Shown here in pieces: positions 1 to 14,230 of a DNA stretch of 64,000 bases. The position numbers were made by a program, and so were the translations under genes. Every line of letters starts with the position of its first letter. Within the stretch, counting starts at the first letter, position 1. The DNA comes from Larimichthys crocea (taxonomy: Eukaryota > Chordata > Actinopteri > Sciaenidae), in the NCBI RefSeq assembly GCF_000972845.2, contig NC_040032.1:11010334-11074333 (forward strand), given 5' to 3'. Below the pieces are notes generated by a model, which searched no databases, was not told where the DNA came from, and saw nothing but the letters and a program-made list of their open reading frames with translations.

Positions 1-3000
1 GACAATATATCTCTTTATTGATCTGCCTTTCAATGAGATTGGCTGTTACCCAACCTCCCTGAGGGATGAAGAAAGAGAAAGAGAATCAGAGCGGGGAGAA
101 GGAAAAAGCAGGGCTGCTATTAATGGGGCAACTAATTTCCTGTTTCTCTCTCCGGCTTCCCTCCGTCTTGGATTCAGTCCCACAGTACGAGTGCAAGGAC
201 ATATGAGCGATCCGATGGGCTGCATTCAGGCCAGAGTTCTCTTTCACATATATCATCTCATTTCTCCCCGGTCCCTTCACACTCTCTCCTCTGATCTCAT
301 TATATAAGAATCCACCTCTCTAGCTCCCCCTTCTTCACCAAGACCTCTTTGTCTTACCCCTTTTCTCCATAATGAGGGGCCCCCTATTAATTTTGGTGCC
401 GTGAAGCGAAACACACCCTCTGTTACTCCCCCACGCTCTCTGCAAATCTACGAATTGATGTGGGTGTATGAAGATAGAGCGGGCTGGGGCGTCTCTGTCT
501 GCTTGCCACCACACATCATGATGAAAAGGGCAGATTGGAGTGTCAAAGGCGACATTAACCTCTTGTCTATCTACTGGGGTTTAACCATTCAACTGGTTTC
601 ATATGCTGATTGTATTCTGTAATGAGTGGGGATTACTTTTGTCACGGGCACCTTAAGCTCTATGGATCTCTCTCTGAAGGCAGCAGTTGAGTTGGTTGCC
701 AATAATGAGAATCGCTTATGAAAGGGGACTGAATCCGGTGACTGAATGTTTATCCAGAGTTTTGCACCTCATGTCTTGGATTTCCGTTCAATTCGTACAA
801 GGACGAGGACATTTTCATTGGCACAGTGGAATTAATTTACTCTACAATCTCCCTTAATTGTTTACTTGCTTGGGTCACAGAGACACAGATGACATGGTCT
901 TTATATAGTTTTAAACCACTAGTTTCTTGACATGTGATGCTCTGTAGATTGACACTGCCATCACAGATGTACCAGCTCTCAGGAGATAAATTCTTCCACT
1001 GAAAGTTCTTTTTCGTTACATGAACCTAACGAAGAAAAATGTGCTGCCATTCACTAAACAATGTATATACAGTGTCATCTCCTTTATTTTGGAAGCTGTC
1101 CTTACAGCATTGGATATGACAACCTTTGTTCACCCATACGCCGTGAGCAATAATAGAGAGTGCGGAGGATGTGATGGTTGGACCAGTCAACAAAAAGTTG
1201 ACCTTTGACACAGAAAACAGCTGTTCATTTTCCCATTTTCAGCAGTAAACGCTGGTTTCTTAGGTCGCTTTACCTTGATGAAGGAATTCTTTGAACCTCA
1301 AACAACCCTAACAAAGTCATTTTTGATCCTATAAGTATAATCAACTATTTTAGATTTGTACCGTCTTTGAAGGGCACTGACAAATGATGCAATCACACTG
1401 ATAGGGTGGAGTCGAATCAGGAAATGCTTTATGAGTCGCCGGATGACAAAAGACGTCTTTTGTTGTTTAATTTGGACGACTTGTTGGAATGATGACTTCT
1501 GTCTGTCAGAAGCAAAGGAAACACATGCTCGGGTAGATGATTGGGCATACAAGGCTTTGTCTTTGATACCAGAGACCAACAGTTTGCTTGAAATACTAAA
1601 TTATAGCTTTGTAAAACAGATTCAACTCGTGGTCATTTATAAAGGCTGCAAGGTAGTAGTTCTTGTGTTATTGTTTTAAACTGCTGGACACCTTAACAAC
1701 ATATCTGGAGCAGTGAGGGAAGATCTCTCCAATCATTGTTCTGTCCAGAGGTAATATTTATTGCAGGGCTGTTGTCTTGGATTGGATGATATTATACAGG
1801 ATGTCATGTCATTGTGTCCACCCCTTGTCGTTTCTTGTAGAAGACGTACATCTTCTTCGAAATAGCCTTTTTCTCGGGCTCCAAGTGGTGTCAGGACGGA
1901 GGGTCAGAGTACACAACCGGCTGCCACGCCGCACTGCTCTGTAATTTAGCCTCGTCTGCTTCCCCACCCCACGGAGCTCCCATCCGTTCGTTTCCTCTGA
2001 GATGAAATGACTCTTTCAATTCTCCCAGTCTGCACCGGGGCTCCAGGGAGGAGGGGTGGTAGTAACAATTATGCCCCCCCCCCTCCTCTCCAACACACAA
2101 GCTGCTGGACACCCTGAACAAAATAGTCTCTGCTCGTCCGGCACCATTCCTGCTCTCACCTGGCATTAACAGGCATCTCTGGCCTTTCATACAAGCTATT
2201 ATGGTGTGTGATAGGAGCCATTCAAGCCTAGCAGTTAGTTGGCCTGCCCGAGATGCCGTATTTTCAGTAAGAATAAATGGAATGCCATTGGCATGAGGGG
2301 AAGAAAGGGCATTGATCAGTTGACATGCATAGGTGTTTCTAGTGCTGAGGGCACTGTAACTGTGGTTGTCATACAGGACTGCCTTTTTTTTATGGCATGC
2401 AAAAGCTGTTTTTTAAATCAAGAGATCTGCAACAGGCTTACTGAAATAAGAAAATGGAGATAACATTTGTGGAAAGGAGATTGCAGCCTGATATTATATG
2501 CCATTTCATACTCCTGTTTCATCATATCCACTTCCAGGGAGTAATTATCACACACACAGACAGATCAGACAATGCTATGTTTTGCCAATTGATTGCAAAC
2601 AGAAAATGCCAGAAGCTTTTGTCTCCTGCATTGAATCTGACCCCATCTCATCGGACCCCCGCTGAGAGGTAAGCTAATATTCTGTTATTACTTTAGCTGT
2701 GTTTGATGCAAAATAGCCCCCATTATATTTCCAGGACAGAGCTGTTGTGTCTGGCAAATTGGAAAGGGAAAGTAATTACACAATGAATATACACAGCCAG
2801 CTCATTTGTGGTATTGAGAATGGATCTAATAAAGGAAAATAACACACACGGCAGAGATGTTCTCATTTTAATGGGAGATGGCAATAAATGGTGAGATACC
2901 GAGTGCGCATATGATACTGCAGTGACTTTTTTCACATAGCACAAACCACACCTAACATGTGGCAAGAGCCACTGTGGAATAAAGCGGGAGAGCAATTCAT

Positions 3001-5160
3001 CTGTAATCAGGAGGAAAGGTCGATGTACTTCAGGCCACTTTGGTTTCAGAAGCTTGTGGTCTTGCCTCCGTTTTCCACTAAATCGCTTCAAACCACAGAT
3101 TTTTTATCGCTATTTTTGAAGCGTCTTTAAGTTTTATTATTTTAAACAGCACCTTTGTTGGTTTATAAGTGATTGCAATTATAAATTCCGCCATTACCGC
3201 AATGCAAAGGTCATCGGAATATATTTGCTTTTGTTGTTTGAGGACGGCTTTATGTCCTCCTGCTGCAATGTATCTACAGAACCTGATCTACTTTTCTCAA
3301 CTAGATCAACCAATTTAATATCTCCACTTACAGGCGTGTACAAATATCTTAAGAAAAACTTGTGATACTATGGAAAAGTGATCTCTAGTTCCCTCATTAC
3401 AGATGAGCTTGAGTTGTGGTCAGAGGTTCAGAACGCCAAAACCCCAACGCCTTATTATATCTGGTTCTATCTTTTAAATTCACATGGATATAATTTGCAG
3501 GTACAAATAAGTGTGGGTATACTGCCCTAACATGCTGATAGAATTTAAATCTGTGTCATAGGTTTGGCATATAGGACACGTTTTGCTTGGTTAAAAGCAG
3601 TAAAAAGCTGAATAGACATACAGGTTTTACAGAGAGGTGGAAAGAAGAGCTATTTCCAGCTTGTTATCTTGCTACCGCTGACATTCTAAAGACTCTGGGA
3701 GTCAGGAAAAGAATAGCAGCCATACAAAAAGATATAGTGTAGGAGCATGACAATTTATAATAGCCGTTTCACGCTGAAACACAAATAGCTAGAGGTGATG
3801 ATGTAAAATATCCAAAACTGGGATGAGTGTGGGCCACAAGACTGGTCGTGTTTTTAAGCTTTGTTGTCTTTGACATTCACAAAGTTTTATCTTTCAAATG
3901 AGACATCATACACGGTGTGTTTGATGTTGCACTCCCGTCTCTGGTATACGTGAAAATAAAGGTAGAGATGGGCTTTTTTGCTTTTATCTCTACAGACCAT
4001 GAATGTCTGTAGAGATATATTCTTTTGTGTGTTTGGCCTTGTGTATCTAAAATCACCACATTTACTGTCACGATTGAAATGAAGTGACTCAATCCTGGTG
4101 ACAAAAGGTGTGAGAAGTATAAAGAAGCAGGGAAATAATTCTCATATGGTTGATTTGTGTTTGGATTTGCTCAATATTTTTCTACCCGAGTGAAAGTGAA
4201 GTTGTATCAGCCTTGTATCTGCTCATATAACATTTCCTGTATGCTTCTCACGGCCTGGAAAAAGAAAGAAATGGAACAACCATGAACCGTGAGCAATATC
4301 AGATAGTTTGCTCTTCTTTGATTTATTTTTGTCCCCGCTGCTCTAATTGCGTTATTGTCTTTCCACTGTATGAAGCACAACTTCACAAGGGCACGTAACA
4401 CTTTAATGATCAAGCCTGTGAGACATCAACACCAGCGTTGAATAGCGCCAGTGCAGCGTGATTGCTCATCAGTCCTATAGAAGCTTCTCCGGTTTGAATC
4501 CCCCTAAAGGTCCCTCAAGGAGCTTTCTCTTTTTACACAGAGCTCGCTCTCATGCCTCTCGGCGCTTTTCCTTCATAACTCCACTCCCCCTGTCTGGTGG
4601 GCAAATGTAAAGAGTCCAGTGAAAAGTGGCACTGGCTTTCCGCACCGACCCTCTTCACAGGCTGTCAGGGTTAAGCCTCGCTATACCTCAAGGGGAAAAT
4701 GTGAGATGAAGGGTGAGAGCCAAGTCCAAACAGTCGCCGAGGTCGGAGGAGGGGGGGTGAGAAACATTCCACAAGGCTTGGTTACCTCTGAGACTAAGAG
4801 AGAGAACGAGAGATACCTGGGGCCAGAGGGACAGGTGGAACTAGGTAAACCTACCTCGACAGGCTCGCTAAACGAGAGAATGGAGAGACCATATATCAAC
4901 CAGGAACAATTTGGGGCTGTATGAGGAGAGGTTGATGGGAAACCTGTTGTGCATACTGATTCTGTATCTTTTTTTTATTTTTATTATTATTGTACAAGCA
5001 CAGCCAAGTTTTACTCAATGTCCTTCCAAAGGACAAATAAATATAAAATAATAATTAAAGTCTGGATCATTAATCCGTGTGATGGTTTTACTCCCATAAA
5101 TACATGTTGGGTTTTTTTTAATGGTTGGCATGGCGATGGGAGTGCAGCGAGGTACACAGA
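1..5160. other. Non-coding, no gene seen
   Basis: Unique DNA with short incidental frames only. A C-run lies near 2072-2083. No splice-supported exon, RNA gene or recognised transposon. Confidence 0.6.
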
Positions 5161-5162
5161 AG

Positions 5163-5207
5163 CACACAAACACACACACACACACACACACACAACACAC
5201 ACACACT
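5163..5207. repeat. CA microsatellite
   Basis: About 22 CA units with two interruptions. The tract creates long Thr-His frames that are not genes. Confidence 0.95.
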
Positions 5208-5265
5208 GTCTTATCCCTTTCATCACTGCCTCACTTCAGCCTCTTCCCTCTCCATCAGCAATTCC

Positions 5266-5282
5266 TTTTTTTTTTTTTTTTT
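5266..5282. repeat. Poly-T tract (17)
   Basis: Seventeen consecutive T, 60 bases after the CA tract. No poly-T retrotransposon body is recognised beside it. Confidence 0.95.
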
Positions 5283-5289
5283 CCCTCCA

Positions 5290-6995
5290 CCATTGTCAGA
5301 GATGGCTTTATCCCTGTGAATGCAAGGACATTGCTCGGCTGTAGGCTTGGCAGCGCTGCACTGGAAGAAAGCCCTTCGCAGATGATTTCAGCTTTCTCTT
5401 CCCTGACAGGGTAGAAATCAAAATCTCTTGTTCGCTGAAAATTATTGCTGGATTACCTTTGTCTCCCAGCGGCAGCGCTGTCAGAACTAAACCCAGCCCG
5501 GCCTGGATTTATGACCTGCGTGGGCGTGCCAGTGACGCAGAATGCACAAGAGGGCCTACACATGTATTCGTGTTTGTGTGTTTTTTTATTATATACGTCC
5601 TATCTAAAGACATCATGTGCTGTGTCCCCATCCCATGCCTCATCACCTCTTTGTCCCTTTGTCTCCCACGCTGCCTAATGATGACAGGAATGGCCATGCT
5701 TTCAGAAAGCCAGGTTCGCCCTTTAATGTCTCCTTGCCTTACTGCCTTGCTCTCGGCTCAGGTTTCTTCCCACCCCTGCCCTCTGATTTACAATGTCCCC
5801 GGTGGCTGATGGGGAAGAGGGACAGAGCTGGAAGCATGGAGAATGGGGGATTCATTGTTCTCTTTCTCTCTCTTCCACTGTCTCTCTTTATTTATGACAT
5901 CTCCAGCATGACCAGGGACACTGCATGACCCCAGGGAGAACGCGCAGCCCACAATACGCGAGCGGCGGTGACCTAGCCGAGTGTTGTGGTTCTCTGACTG
6001 ATTTCAAGACAATAGCCCTCATGCCTATCACTCTGAGGGAGTCAGCTGGGTTAAAGTTTGCTTGAATGAGGGCTATCACGGGATTGCACGCAAGGTTTGA
6101 CCATGAGGGGTGAATAATGGTTAGATTTGGGAGCGCAGGGGTGAGTGGGAGGTTTAACGCATTAAGTGTAACAATGAGTGTCTCCAGCGTCATCTGACAT
6201 CGTCCCTCGGGGGAGGTGTCACATGTTTTGCATTGTTGTCCAATGTTGTTGATGGAAAACAGCAACCCTGAAGCTGGGCAACTTGAGGGACAGAGAAGGG
6301 ATTGCTCTGACATTTTCTGTTCATCATCTGTCTCCTCATGTTTGTGGGATGTGTTTTCCTCATGTCTTTAATCTACAGTTTCAACACATGTGCAGGACAG
6401 TGTTATAGCATCAGGTTCATCAGTCCTAATCTTCCATTTCCTATTTTTAATGAACATCTATGAAATACCATATTGACGAACGATTTCTTGAATTTAAGAT
6501 CCAGTTAATTAAAGATCCTTCTAAACATGCTGATGTTTGACACGTAGCATTTAATGCAAATCATATACCCCATCTTAGTTTGGTGCGAGTGTCAAACATT
6601 TCATAGCATGTACCACCTTAGGAAATAGGTGCCATTCTTTTGACAGCGTAGGCCGATCCTGTTCAGCTACACACACGGAGGCTTTATTTCTTTTGAACAA
6701 AACCATTTCAAGAACCAGAGTTAATCTGGTAGAAAAGTGTTACTCCTGATGTGCACTTATATTTCCCATGTGGAGCCATTATTGCCACGTTTTTGCTTGC
6801 ATTCAAGCATTAATTTTATTTATCCACTTAAGTCACATTTCAGCTAATCAGGGATGTATGCGCGCACTTTCTGAAAGAACGTGACAACGTGTCAGGCTGA
6901 AAATACTTCAGGAAATGCAAATCTTATTTTAAATGACACTATTTCAGAGATTCCTCCAAGTACTACTTCAGGAAGGTTCAGCCTCAGGGCACATG
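5290..6995. other. Non-coding, with one small foldback
   Basis: No exon is supported. ATAGCCCTCAT (from about 6013) and ATGAGGGCTAT (from about 6067) are perfect inverted arms with a loop of roughly 43 bases. A 141-codon minus-strand frame (5888-6313) overlaps this and has no domain. Confidence 0.55.
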
Positions 6996-6999
6996 AACA

Positions 7000-7165
7000 T
7001 GTGTACCAAATTTCCAATCCACCCAATGCATGTTGAAACATTTTAATTGTGAATCTCACAGTGGTCATTTGGATACATCATCTGGGGACCATGAACCTCT
7101 GTAGAGATTGACATGGCAATCCATCCAATAGTTACTGAGATTTGTTTTAGTCTGGACCAAAGTGG
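7000..7165. repeat. Interspersed repeat fragment
   Basis: TGTACCAAATTTCCAATCCA, a GGCAATCCATCCAATAGTTA block and TAGTCTGGACCAAAGTGG occur in an order I know from dispersed fish repeats ('...caatccatccagtagttgttgagat...'). No open frame of interest; element class not determined. A weaker relative may lie near 57850-57905. Confidence 0.6.
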
Positions 7166-7169
7166 AAAA

Positions 7170-9465
7170 CTTACTAAGACACCAACATTCCCCAAAGCTA
7201 TGCTGCTAGCATGGCCAAAAACATTTGTCATGGACAACTGCCTTTTGATAGGTAGACCTACCCGGCAGAGCAGCTCTGACTCAGCAACTCGTGTCAAGAC
7301 ATGAGTCTGCAAAGAGCAAAGACACATAATGACTTATTTGTAGTTAATAGGTTGTCGGAGCACTAAGTGGTGTGAACACCTGTTTGACTGAGTTTTAGAG
7401 CAGGTGGGGAGGCCAAAGAGCAAAGGTCTGAGCCTGTTAAGAAGTACTTTGTACAAGTCAACCATTGTTGTGTGCAGCTGAGAATAGCATCCTCAATAAA
7501 CACAACAACTGATATGAATCAACCTTACAGCTGCTCAGGCAACTGTTATTGCACATTATTTACGCTCCATTACCTCTTCCTGAGTCCTGTGGCTATGGCC
7601 ATGACAGTGTACACACATTCAGTCTGTGTTCCAGAGGACAGACAGTTCATCACAGCAGCAGAAACAACTCTCCACTTGCATATTTAAAGCTTAAATTATA
7701 CTCTACCAGACCTTCTTTAGCTGATTTCATGATTCATAATTCACATTCAGAGTACATTCACCCAGCGTGTCAAAAGGGGCTGACATTCCTATAGAAAGGG
7801 CATGCACTGTCTATACATTTTCTTCTTTACTGAGTCCGGTTAACATTTATGAGGCAGAACGCACGCTGAGTTAGAAAATCTGCATAGCAAATCCCACAAA
7901 TTGGACTTGGGAGTGGAAATATATTGTGCAGATCATTTAGGAAACAAAATGAATGCAGATAAGGATGGATATACCGTGAGATAAGAATTTTGATGAGGAC
8001 CTTCCAATTAAATCTCGCCTCGTTATGATGCATGCCCTCAGACCGGTTTATAATGAGGAGGTTTGTCGCGGGAGTGGTTACAAGATGAACTGAAGATAGC
8101 AATTTATTCTAAATAGTTGAAACTATGACTTCCAAACTTCAGATTTGGCTGGCAAGAATCAGATATTTCATCTCAAGCATTAAAAACACAAGCTTCAATT
8201 AACATTTCACAATACTTCTACATGTCCACTTAAAGTGCTTTGTGGATCCTGGAGACTTAAAACAGGAATGTAAACAGAACTTGTAAGCACGGTTTGTTAG
8301 ACACTAATGGAAGGAAAAGAGTGCATCACTCATGCCAATGAGGTAAGGTCAATGTCAACAACAGCATCTGAAGATAAATCGAAGCACAGAGAGGAAGAAG
8401 AGGGGAAGTAGAAGACATAAGTATGAAGCAAAGAGAGGCTTTGAATGGCAGCGTGCGTCGACTGCGATTCCCGTTCTTATCATTTCCACTTCACACCGCA
8501 GAGAGGAGTAGAAACGGCAGGGTGAGCTGTGAAGCCATGAGAGCATTAGATGCATCGAGACCAAGTTGTGTGGGCGCAGAGAGCTGCAAATCAACTCTCA
8601 GTGTCTGTTCGCCTCATCGGATGCTGAGAGGATATGCATCCTGAGATCTGTTGTTTTCACTCCAGCACTGAAACTGAGGAGCACAGTGGGAGTTTACCTG
8701 GATTGACGGGAAAATGATTCCATGGATGTTGAACTGTGTATTTTTTTTTTTGTTATACAAAGTCACGCACGTCTGCTGTCTTCCAAATCATGCTTCCAAA
8801 AACATTTTTCGAAAAACTGATTCCAGACTTTTTGTCGACACTGTGAATTGTGATTTTCTGGTAAACTTGTTTTGCAGGTCTGCTGACTAGACAAGGAATG
8901 GTTGAATGTAACTTAAGAAGTGTGAAGAGAAAAAAGGGGGTGCCTTGGGGATTTGCAGCATGAAAGATTCTGAAACACTCAGCTGGCTGATCTCGTTGAC
9001 CTCATGTTGTTCGCTGAAGCCTTGGGTCCACTTAGTCGGTGTACTGCACAGCACCATCTGCCCAATACCCATCACAACCCAGTTCAAACTCGTACTAATG
9101 CTGCCTATTCACACCAGCAGAGTTGAAGAAGAGTGTGAAACAGTTTGCAGAGGTAGCTTTGTATTGCAGTGCCAAAACGTAGCTCACACTTTAGCATGAC
9201 CCAGAACAAAAACAAAATTTGGCGTTCACGTATTTAGAAGGGCAAGATCACCGGTGACTCACAGATGACGTAGGTGTAAAACCTCATGTCATCTCTGTCT
9301 TTCGCTGCGGCAAATCACTGATTTATGTCAGAGGCACAACTCATTTGAAACACTTACTGTCAGTCCCCAGCTCCGCACTGAAACAAAGCCAACAGTCACT
9401 GCTGCATGGCTGCGAAATGAAGCATGAAACCATTGCCAGAGAGGTTTTTTTTAAACACACGCTAG
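7170..9465. other. Non-coding, no gene seen
   Basis: Mixed unique sequence. Nothing beyond short frames and a T-run near 8742-8751. Confidence 0.55.
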
Positions 9466-9468
9466 CTT

Positions 9469-9862
9469 TGTTTCCATCCAAACGTGCTGCAGATCTTCAC
9501 TGAATTTGGAGTCATTTGTTAGAATGCAAATAAATGCTTATTTCTATCCAATATGCAAATATAAGGAGCTGGTTCATGAGACGAGCAGTATGTGGCACCA
9601 GTTCTCCAGCTGGGAAAAACAGAAGACGAGCGTGCAACGAGATGATGTAATTAAAAGAAAAGTCAGTGGGATCTCAATCACAGAAAAACAATGTAGGAAA
9701 CGAGAACATGTGGCATTTGTGTGAAGTTTTGTGTAAGTGCTTATGTATAGAGCCATGTGGGACACAGCTGATTTAAATGTTCGCTTCGCCAGAACTTAAT
9801 GCCAAATTAAAAACACCTTTTTCAATCAATTACCTTCTTCAAAACACATCTATGGAAACATG
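9469..9862. mobile_element. Possible MITE with GTTTCCAT ends
   Basis: TTGTTTCCATCCAAACGTG near 9469 is approximately mirrored by CACATCTATGGAAACATG near 9847-9862. The interior is non-coding and holds GAATGCAAATAAATGCTTAT and TCTATCCAATATGCAAAT. Fish genomes carry miniature elements ending in similar GTTTCCATC sequence. The inverted match is imperfect and no target duplication is evident. Confidence 0.4.
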
Positions 9863-9864
9863 GT

Positions 9865-11555
9865 TGCTCGTCTTGATTCCTGTATTGCCAACAAACATCC
9901 CTGCATGAAATATTCGGAGCTGTTCATCGTCCATCAGCAGCAGGCTTCAGTGAGAGAGAGGATACGGAGCACTCACTGCTAATATTATGTATGGATTGTA
10001 ATAGGAACAGAACAGCCTCTCACCCGACGAACAACAGCTGACGAAATCAAAAACAGCCAGTGCAGCTTCTGTCAGAGCCGACTGGGGCGATGCGAAGCTC
10101 CCGTTGCTAATGGCAGACATCGTTAGCTTTGTAGCCCATCATCAGTTTCTGTCTTTTCATTGGAACTGACCCATGATATTGTGATGGTCAGCTTGTTAAT
10201 TCACAGAGTCTCAAGCCAGAGAAAACATCCCAGCTATGAAATTGGCCAATTATCTGCTAGTGTTTTCTTTCTGGGTAGGCGAAGCGGAGCTGGCATGCCA
10301 ACAACTCATTAGGATTTGACTGGCTGTGTCTCCCGAGCTGGACTCCCATTTTGATATCCATAACGAGGCCCGTGTTGGAACATGGCATCTCAGTTTGCCA
10401 ACAACGAGTTAATTCTCCGATGACTCAGATGTTGGAACCCAATCAAGGGTCATGAGATGAATACGAGGAGTCAGAGATGATGGATACAGTCACAGAAAAC
10501 AAACAAACAACGTTCGCACACTCGCACACTGCTCTTCATGAAGCGGCCAAGATCAATAATTTGGTATGAAGCGTGGATCACGTGACCTGCTTGCATGTGA
10601 GAGGTGTCGGTCACAGTGACAAATACACATTTATCACCTGCCTCTGCAGCTCCCTGCAGTTTTCAGCTCATTGTTTTGATTTTCCGTCCTAAAAACCTTA
10701 ATGGCTTCACTCTCATCAGCATCCTTTTTGGCCACAGCAGGCAGCTGCTTTCAGCAAAAATAACTCATCACTGCCCGTTCAGCACCAGACAGCAGACACT
10801 ACAGCAACTAAACACCAGACATTTTTCTTAAGAGTTGATGGAGATCAAAAACAGCTAAAGGGAAAGCGACCATTGGACTTACATTCATCAGGTAGTTGCT
10901 TTGCATGTGCTTGACATGTATAGGAGTTTTTAAGAGGGGGGACTTTGAATTTGTATATTTGAAATATTTGCTTGTCAACAGATGACATGGCTCATGAACA
11001 AAGCAGCATATTCCTGCTGTATATCCTGTATTATAATCTGCTGAGAAACCAAAACACATATTATTATGTATTATGTATTATAATCGACCGACGTCAAACA
11101 GTAAAAATCTGCTTTTCCTGCAAGGAGATGACTATTGATCTGCCGTTTAAATCCTCTTGTACAATCGCTTTATAAAGCAAAAAGCATTCTGACTTTCAGT
11201 CAGAGTAAGAGACTTTTATAAAACCGACATACACAATGACGATGAAGTGTTTAGTCATAAACTGCTGTTAACTTAACTCAACAACTGCTGTGTTGAACCG
11301 CTGAAATATAAATAGAAGCTGTTTTGTCACACTCCTCATTTCTTTAACAGTATTTCATGCATGACCGTGTTACTGACTAAAAATATCACTGGCATAAAAG
11401 CTCTGACAGTGGGGCATGAATGATCTATTGACTCAGGTCAGTGTGCCTGGACATCAAGACGTTCATTTATTTTAAACCTGAAATACCTTGGCTGCTTTTA
11501 GTAGCTACAATGAACTTGTCAACAGTTGCTGTTTATATTGTTGCTCATTCACACA
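9865..11555. other. Non-coding, no gene seen
   Basis: Unique DNA with one ATTATGTATTATGTATTATA stretch near 11061. No exon signal or repeat recognised. Confidence 0.55.
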
Positions 11556-11556
11556 T

Positions 11557-11800
11557 CCATTAAATTTAGTTGCTAAATGCTCCACTATGTTCATCCGCTA
11601 GTCGTTGCTGTAACTGTAACTGTGTCTGTCTGCTGTGTCATGAGAGTGAGCTAAATCAGTAAAGCTGTAGACCGGACAGCTGAATAATGAGCCGAAACTC
11701 AGTACAAAGCTCTCTAAAGATGGGCAGAGCTGCAAATTCAGCTGATCATTTCCTGTAGGTTCATCACTATGAGCGATCGCTTTCACATTTTGCTGCTTTA
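11557..11800. repeat. Degraded interspersed repeat, copy A
   Basis: TGCTAAATGCTCCACTATG followed by a GTGTCTGTCTGCTG block and a GTGAGCTAAATCAGTAAAGC block match copy B (25920-26235) in the same order and orientation. Copy A lacks part of the interval between the last two blocks. It looks like an old non-autonomous fish repeat; the superfamily is not known. Confidence 0.6.
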
Positions 11801-12909
11801 AGCATTAATACTGACAGTTAAGTGGAAAAAGCAATATATCATGGACAGATAATATTGGCCAACAAACATTTTTCTTACACAGATAGCGTACAACAAATTC
11901 TAACTTTGACCAACAATGCAAATGGAAAGCAGCTTTCTTCTCAGAAAGGCATTCATCACTTTAACAAAGATCAGTCAGTATTATAACATATATTTTATAT
12001 CTTTATCTGTATCTATCAAAAACATCTTAGCAGTTTTCTAGAGTCTAGATTTTGTCCAACAGTCCAAAAACTAAAAATATTCAGTTTCTAATGTTATAAA
12101 ATATTCATACAGACCTTCGAGGTTTCATAGTATTAATTTCCCGTGTGTTCCTGCTCACGGAAAGAACATGAACTGAGACCAGGGCTCTTATAAAATGTCT
12201 AAATGAAGTGAAATACCGGTATTTACTCATTCATTGGTATTGATTCAGGGAATCTGTAGCCAAGGTGAGGCCTTGTGCATGAACCTTTCATTAATAGAGT
12301 TGCAATCATGAAGCCAATGGAACGAGCAAATGATTTACTGCACAACATCCAAATAAAACGAGCTGCAAAAGAAAGAGATGGGGCTCGAGCGTGACCGTCA
12401 GATGGTCCTTGTGAACTGTCGCCTCATGCATCTATTCCGCCCGCGACACACTGAAATAAATTCCAGTAATTACAGCCTCACCTTCCAACATAGCCTGCAG
12501 TACTGACAGAGCACTGTGCTTAAGCCAAAAGGAGCACGCCTCTGACTGAGCCTCGCTACTCTCAGCCCAATTAAATGAAACTCATAAATAACATAAACAA
12601 TGGTGTATTCCCTTCAGGCATTGTAGTAATCAGCCTAAAGACGCCAGGGCAAAGAGGAGAAACAGCACACACACATGCACGCACACACAAACACACATAA
12701 GGACAGGTAGAATACACAAGTGATTAATGTGGGGATAAAAGTTTAAAAAAAACAGAAACATATTAAATTATCTCTGCCTACATGCGCGTGTGTGTTCACA
12801 TGAGGATAATCACTGGATTACAAAGCTGTTTTATCAGCTGATGTGACGCCACATCTGGCCTCAGGTGACACGAACCTGCAATACACACGCATGACATTCA
12901 ACCAATCGT

Positions 12910-12923
12910 AAAAAAAAAAAAAA
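12910..12923. repeat. Poly-A tract
   Basis: Fourteen consecutive A next to an AT-rich TATATAACTAATTATATAT segment. Confidence 0.9.
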
Positions 12924-13429
12924 GATGTTATATAACTAATTATATATCCAACCCTCTTCACTAATTGAGTCGTGGCTGAGTTTCTTCGACTCCCAGAATA
13001 GTTAAGCAGTCGTCTGGGAGCGCAGATCTCTGGAGCCCGCATGTGCACAGCGGCTAGCTTTTTTGTTGCTTTGTTTGACTGTCTCCCCGACGCCGTGCAT
13101 AGCTAATGCCGACTCACAGCCAAGCACAAACACGCTGCATATTGAAACCTTGCACTTTCAGAAGGCTCCCTGGATAAATTGGCTGAGGCTTATGCATACA
13201 GATTGCAGTTATTTTAATTGGCTGTTGTTTTTCCGACAAGATTATGAGGCATTTCTATGAAAATAGACGACGAGAGACACACACACAAAAAAAAAATGCA
13301 CATTCTTTGACAGCAGCAAAGGGATTGTGCCTTTGGCCACAGTGCTCAGTGTAATTGTCAGATTCGGAGCCGCAGATGGCCCTCCGCGGCCCTGGGCCCT
13401 TTGCTCTCACATCACTGGCACGAAAACAA

Positions 13430-13630
13430 GTTCACATCATTCACTCCTGACTCATTAGATGCAGCCTCCCTTTTATGATTTTTCTTTGGCTGCTTAATTC
13501 CCCACGCTGCTCACTTTTAAATCTGTGTATGACTGCGATTAAATTTTAATATACTGCCACCGCTGTGACCTTGAAGCAGAGCCTGTCCCTCGTCAGCTGT
13601 AAAAGGGGAAATTAACAGAAATGTATTGTT
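13430..13630. promoter_or_regulatory. Candidate conserved enhancer-like block
   Basis: Unique, repeat-free DNA with TCATTAGATG, GCTTAATTCC, GCGATTAAATTTTAAT and GGAAATTAAC: TAAT-type homeodomain cores mixed with GC-richer words. This texture is common in vertebrate conserved non-coding elements. No alignment was available. Confidence 0.2.
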
Positions 13631-14206
13631 AATGTAGGATTTAGTGCGAGGGGGAAGGCTTTGTTTGGGCGAGGTTACGGGATACAGGAATTTAATTGAA
13701 GCTGTGTAATCCTAAATCATGTCTACCTGCCTATAAGCTTAGAAAATGTACGTGTACATTTGTAGAAAAATGCCAAACTCATGGGTCCGTTTCCGAGCCA
13801 GGATGTAAAACACCTTGGCAAGTTGGCCAGCACTGACGAAAAACAATGGATGGATTAAGCAGCCAAATGTGAATCATCACATTTCAGCTTCGCTTTATAA
13901 TTATGATGCAGCTCTCTCTCCCTGGATTGCTGTAGGAAGTTCAAGAAGCACAATTCTCATTAAATACAATCACAGGTAAACTTCTCTGCATGACAATATG
14001 CTGAAATGTGAGCACTGCAAACACCGAGCCACTGATGATCCCGGTTTATTGACAGCTGGTAGTAAACATGTTGCATAGATGAAATGATGGCACGTGTGTG
14101 GAGGATGTTTGCAGAGAACAAAAGGTGTGTGTGCGCATGCATACAGTGTCTGTTTGCTAAGCAGGATCTACACGTAACCCTCTGACACCCCACTCTGCAT
14201 GCATGT

Positions 14207-14230
14207 ACACACACACACACACACACACAC
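14207..14230. repeat. AC microsatellite
   Basis: Twelve perfect AC units, preceded by GCATGCATGT. Confidence 0.95.

Noticed and set aside
4949..5414. Overlapping frames on both strands near the CA tract
   Set aside because: Thr-His and Cys-Val repeats come from the microsatellite.
5888..6313. Minus-strand 141-codon frame
   Set aside because: No signal peptide, domain or codon bias, and it spans the small inverted repeat; judged random.
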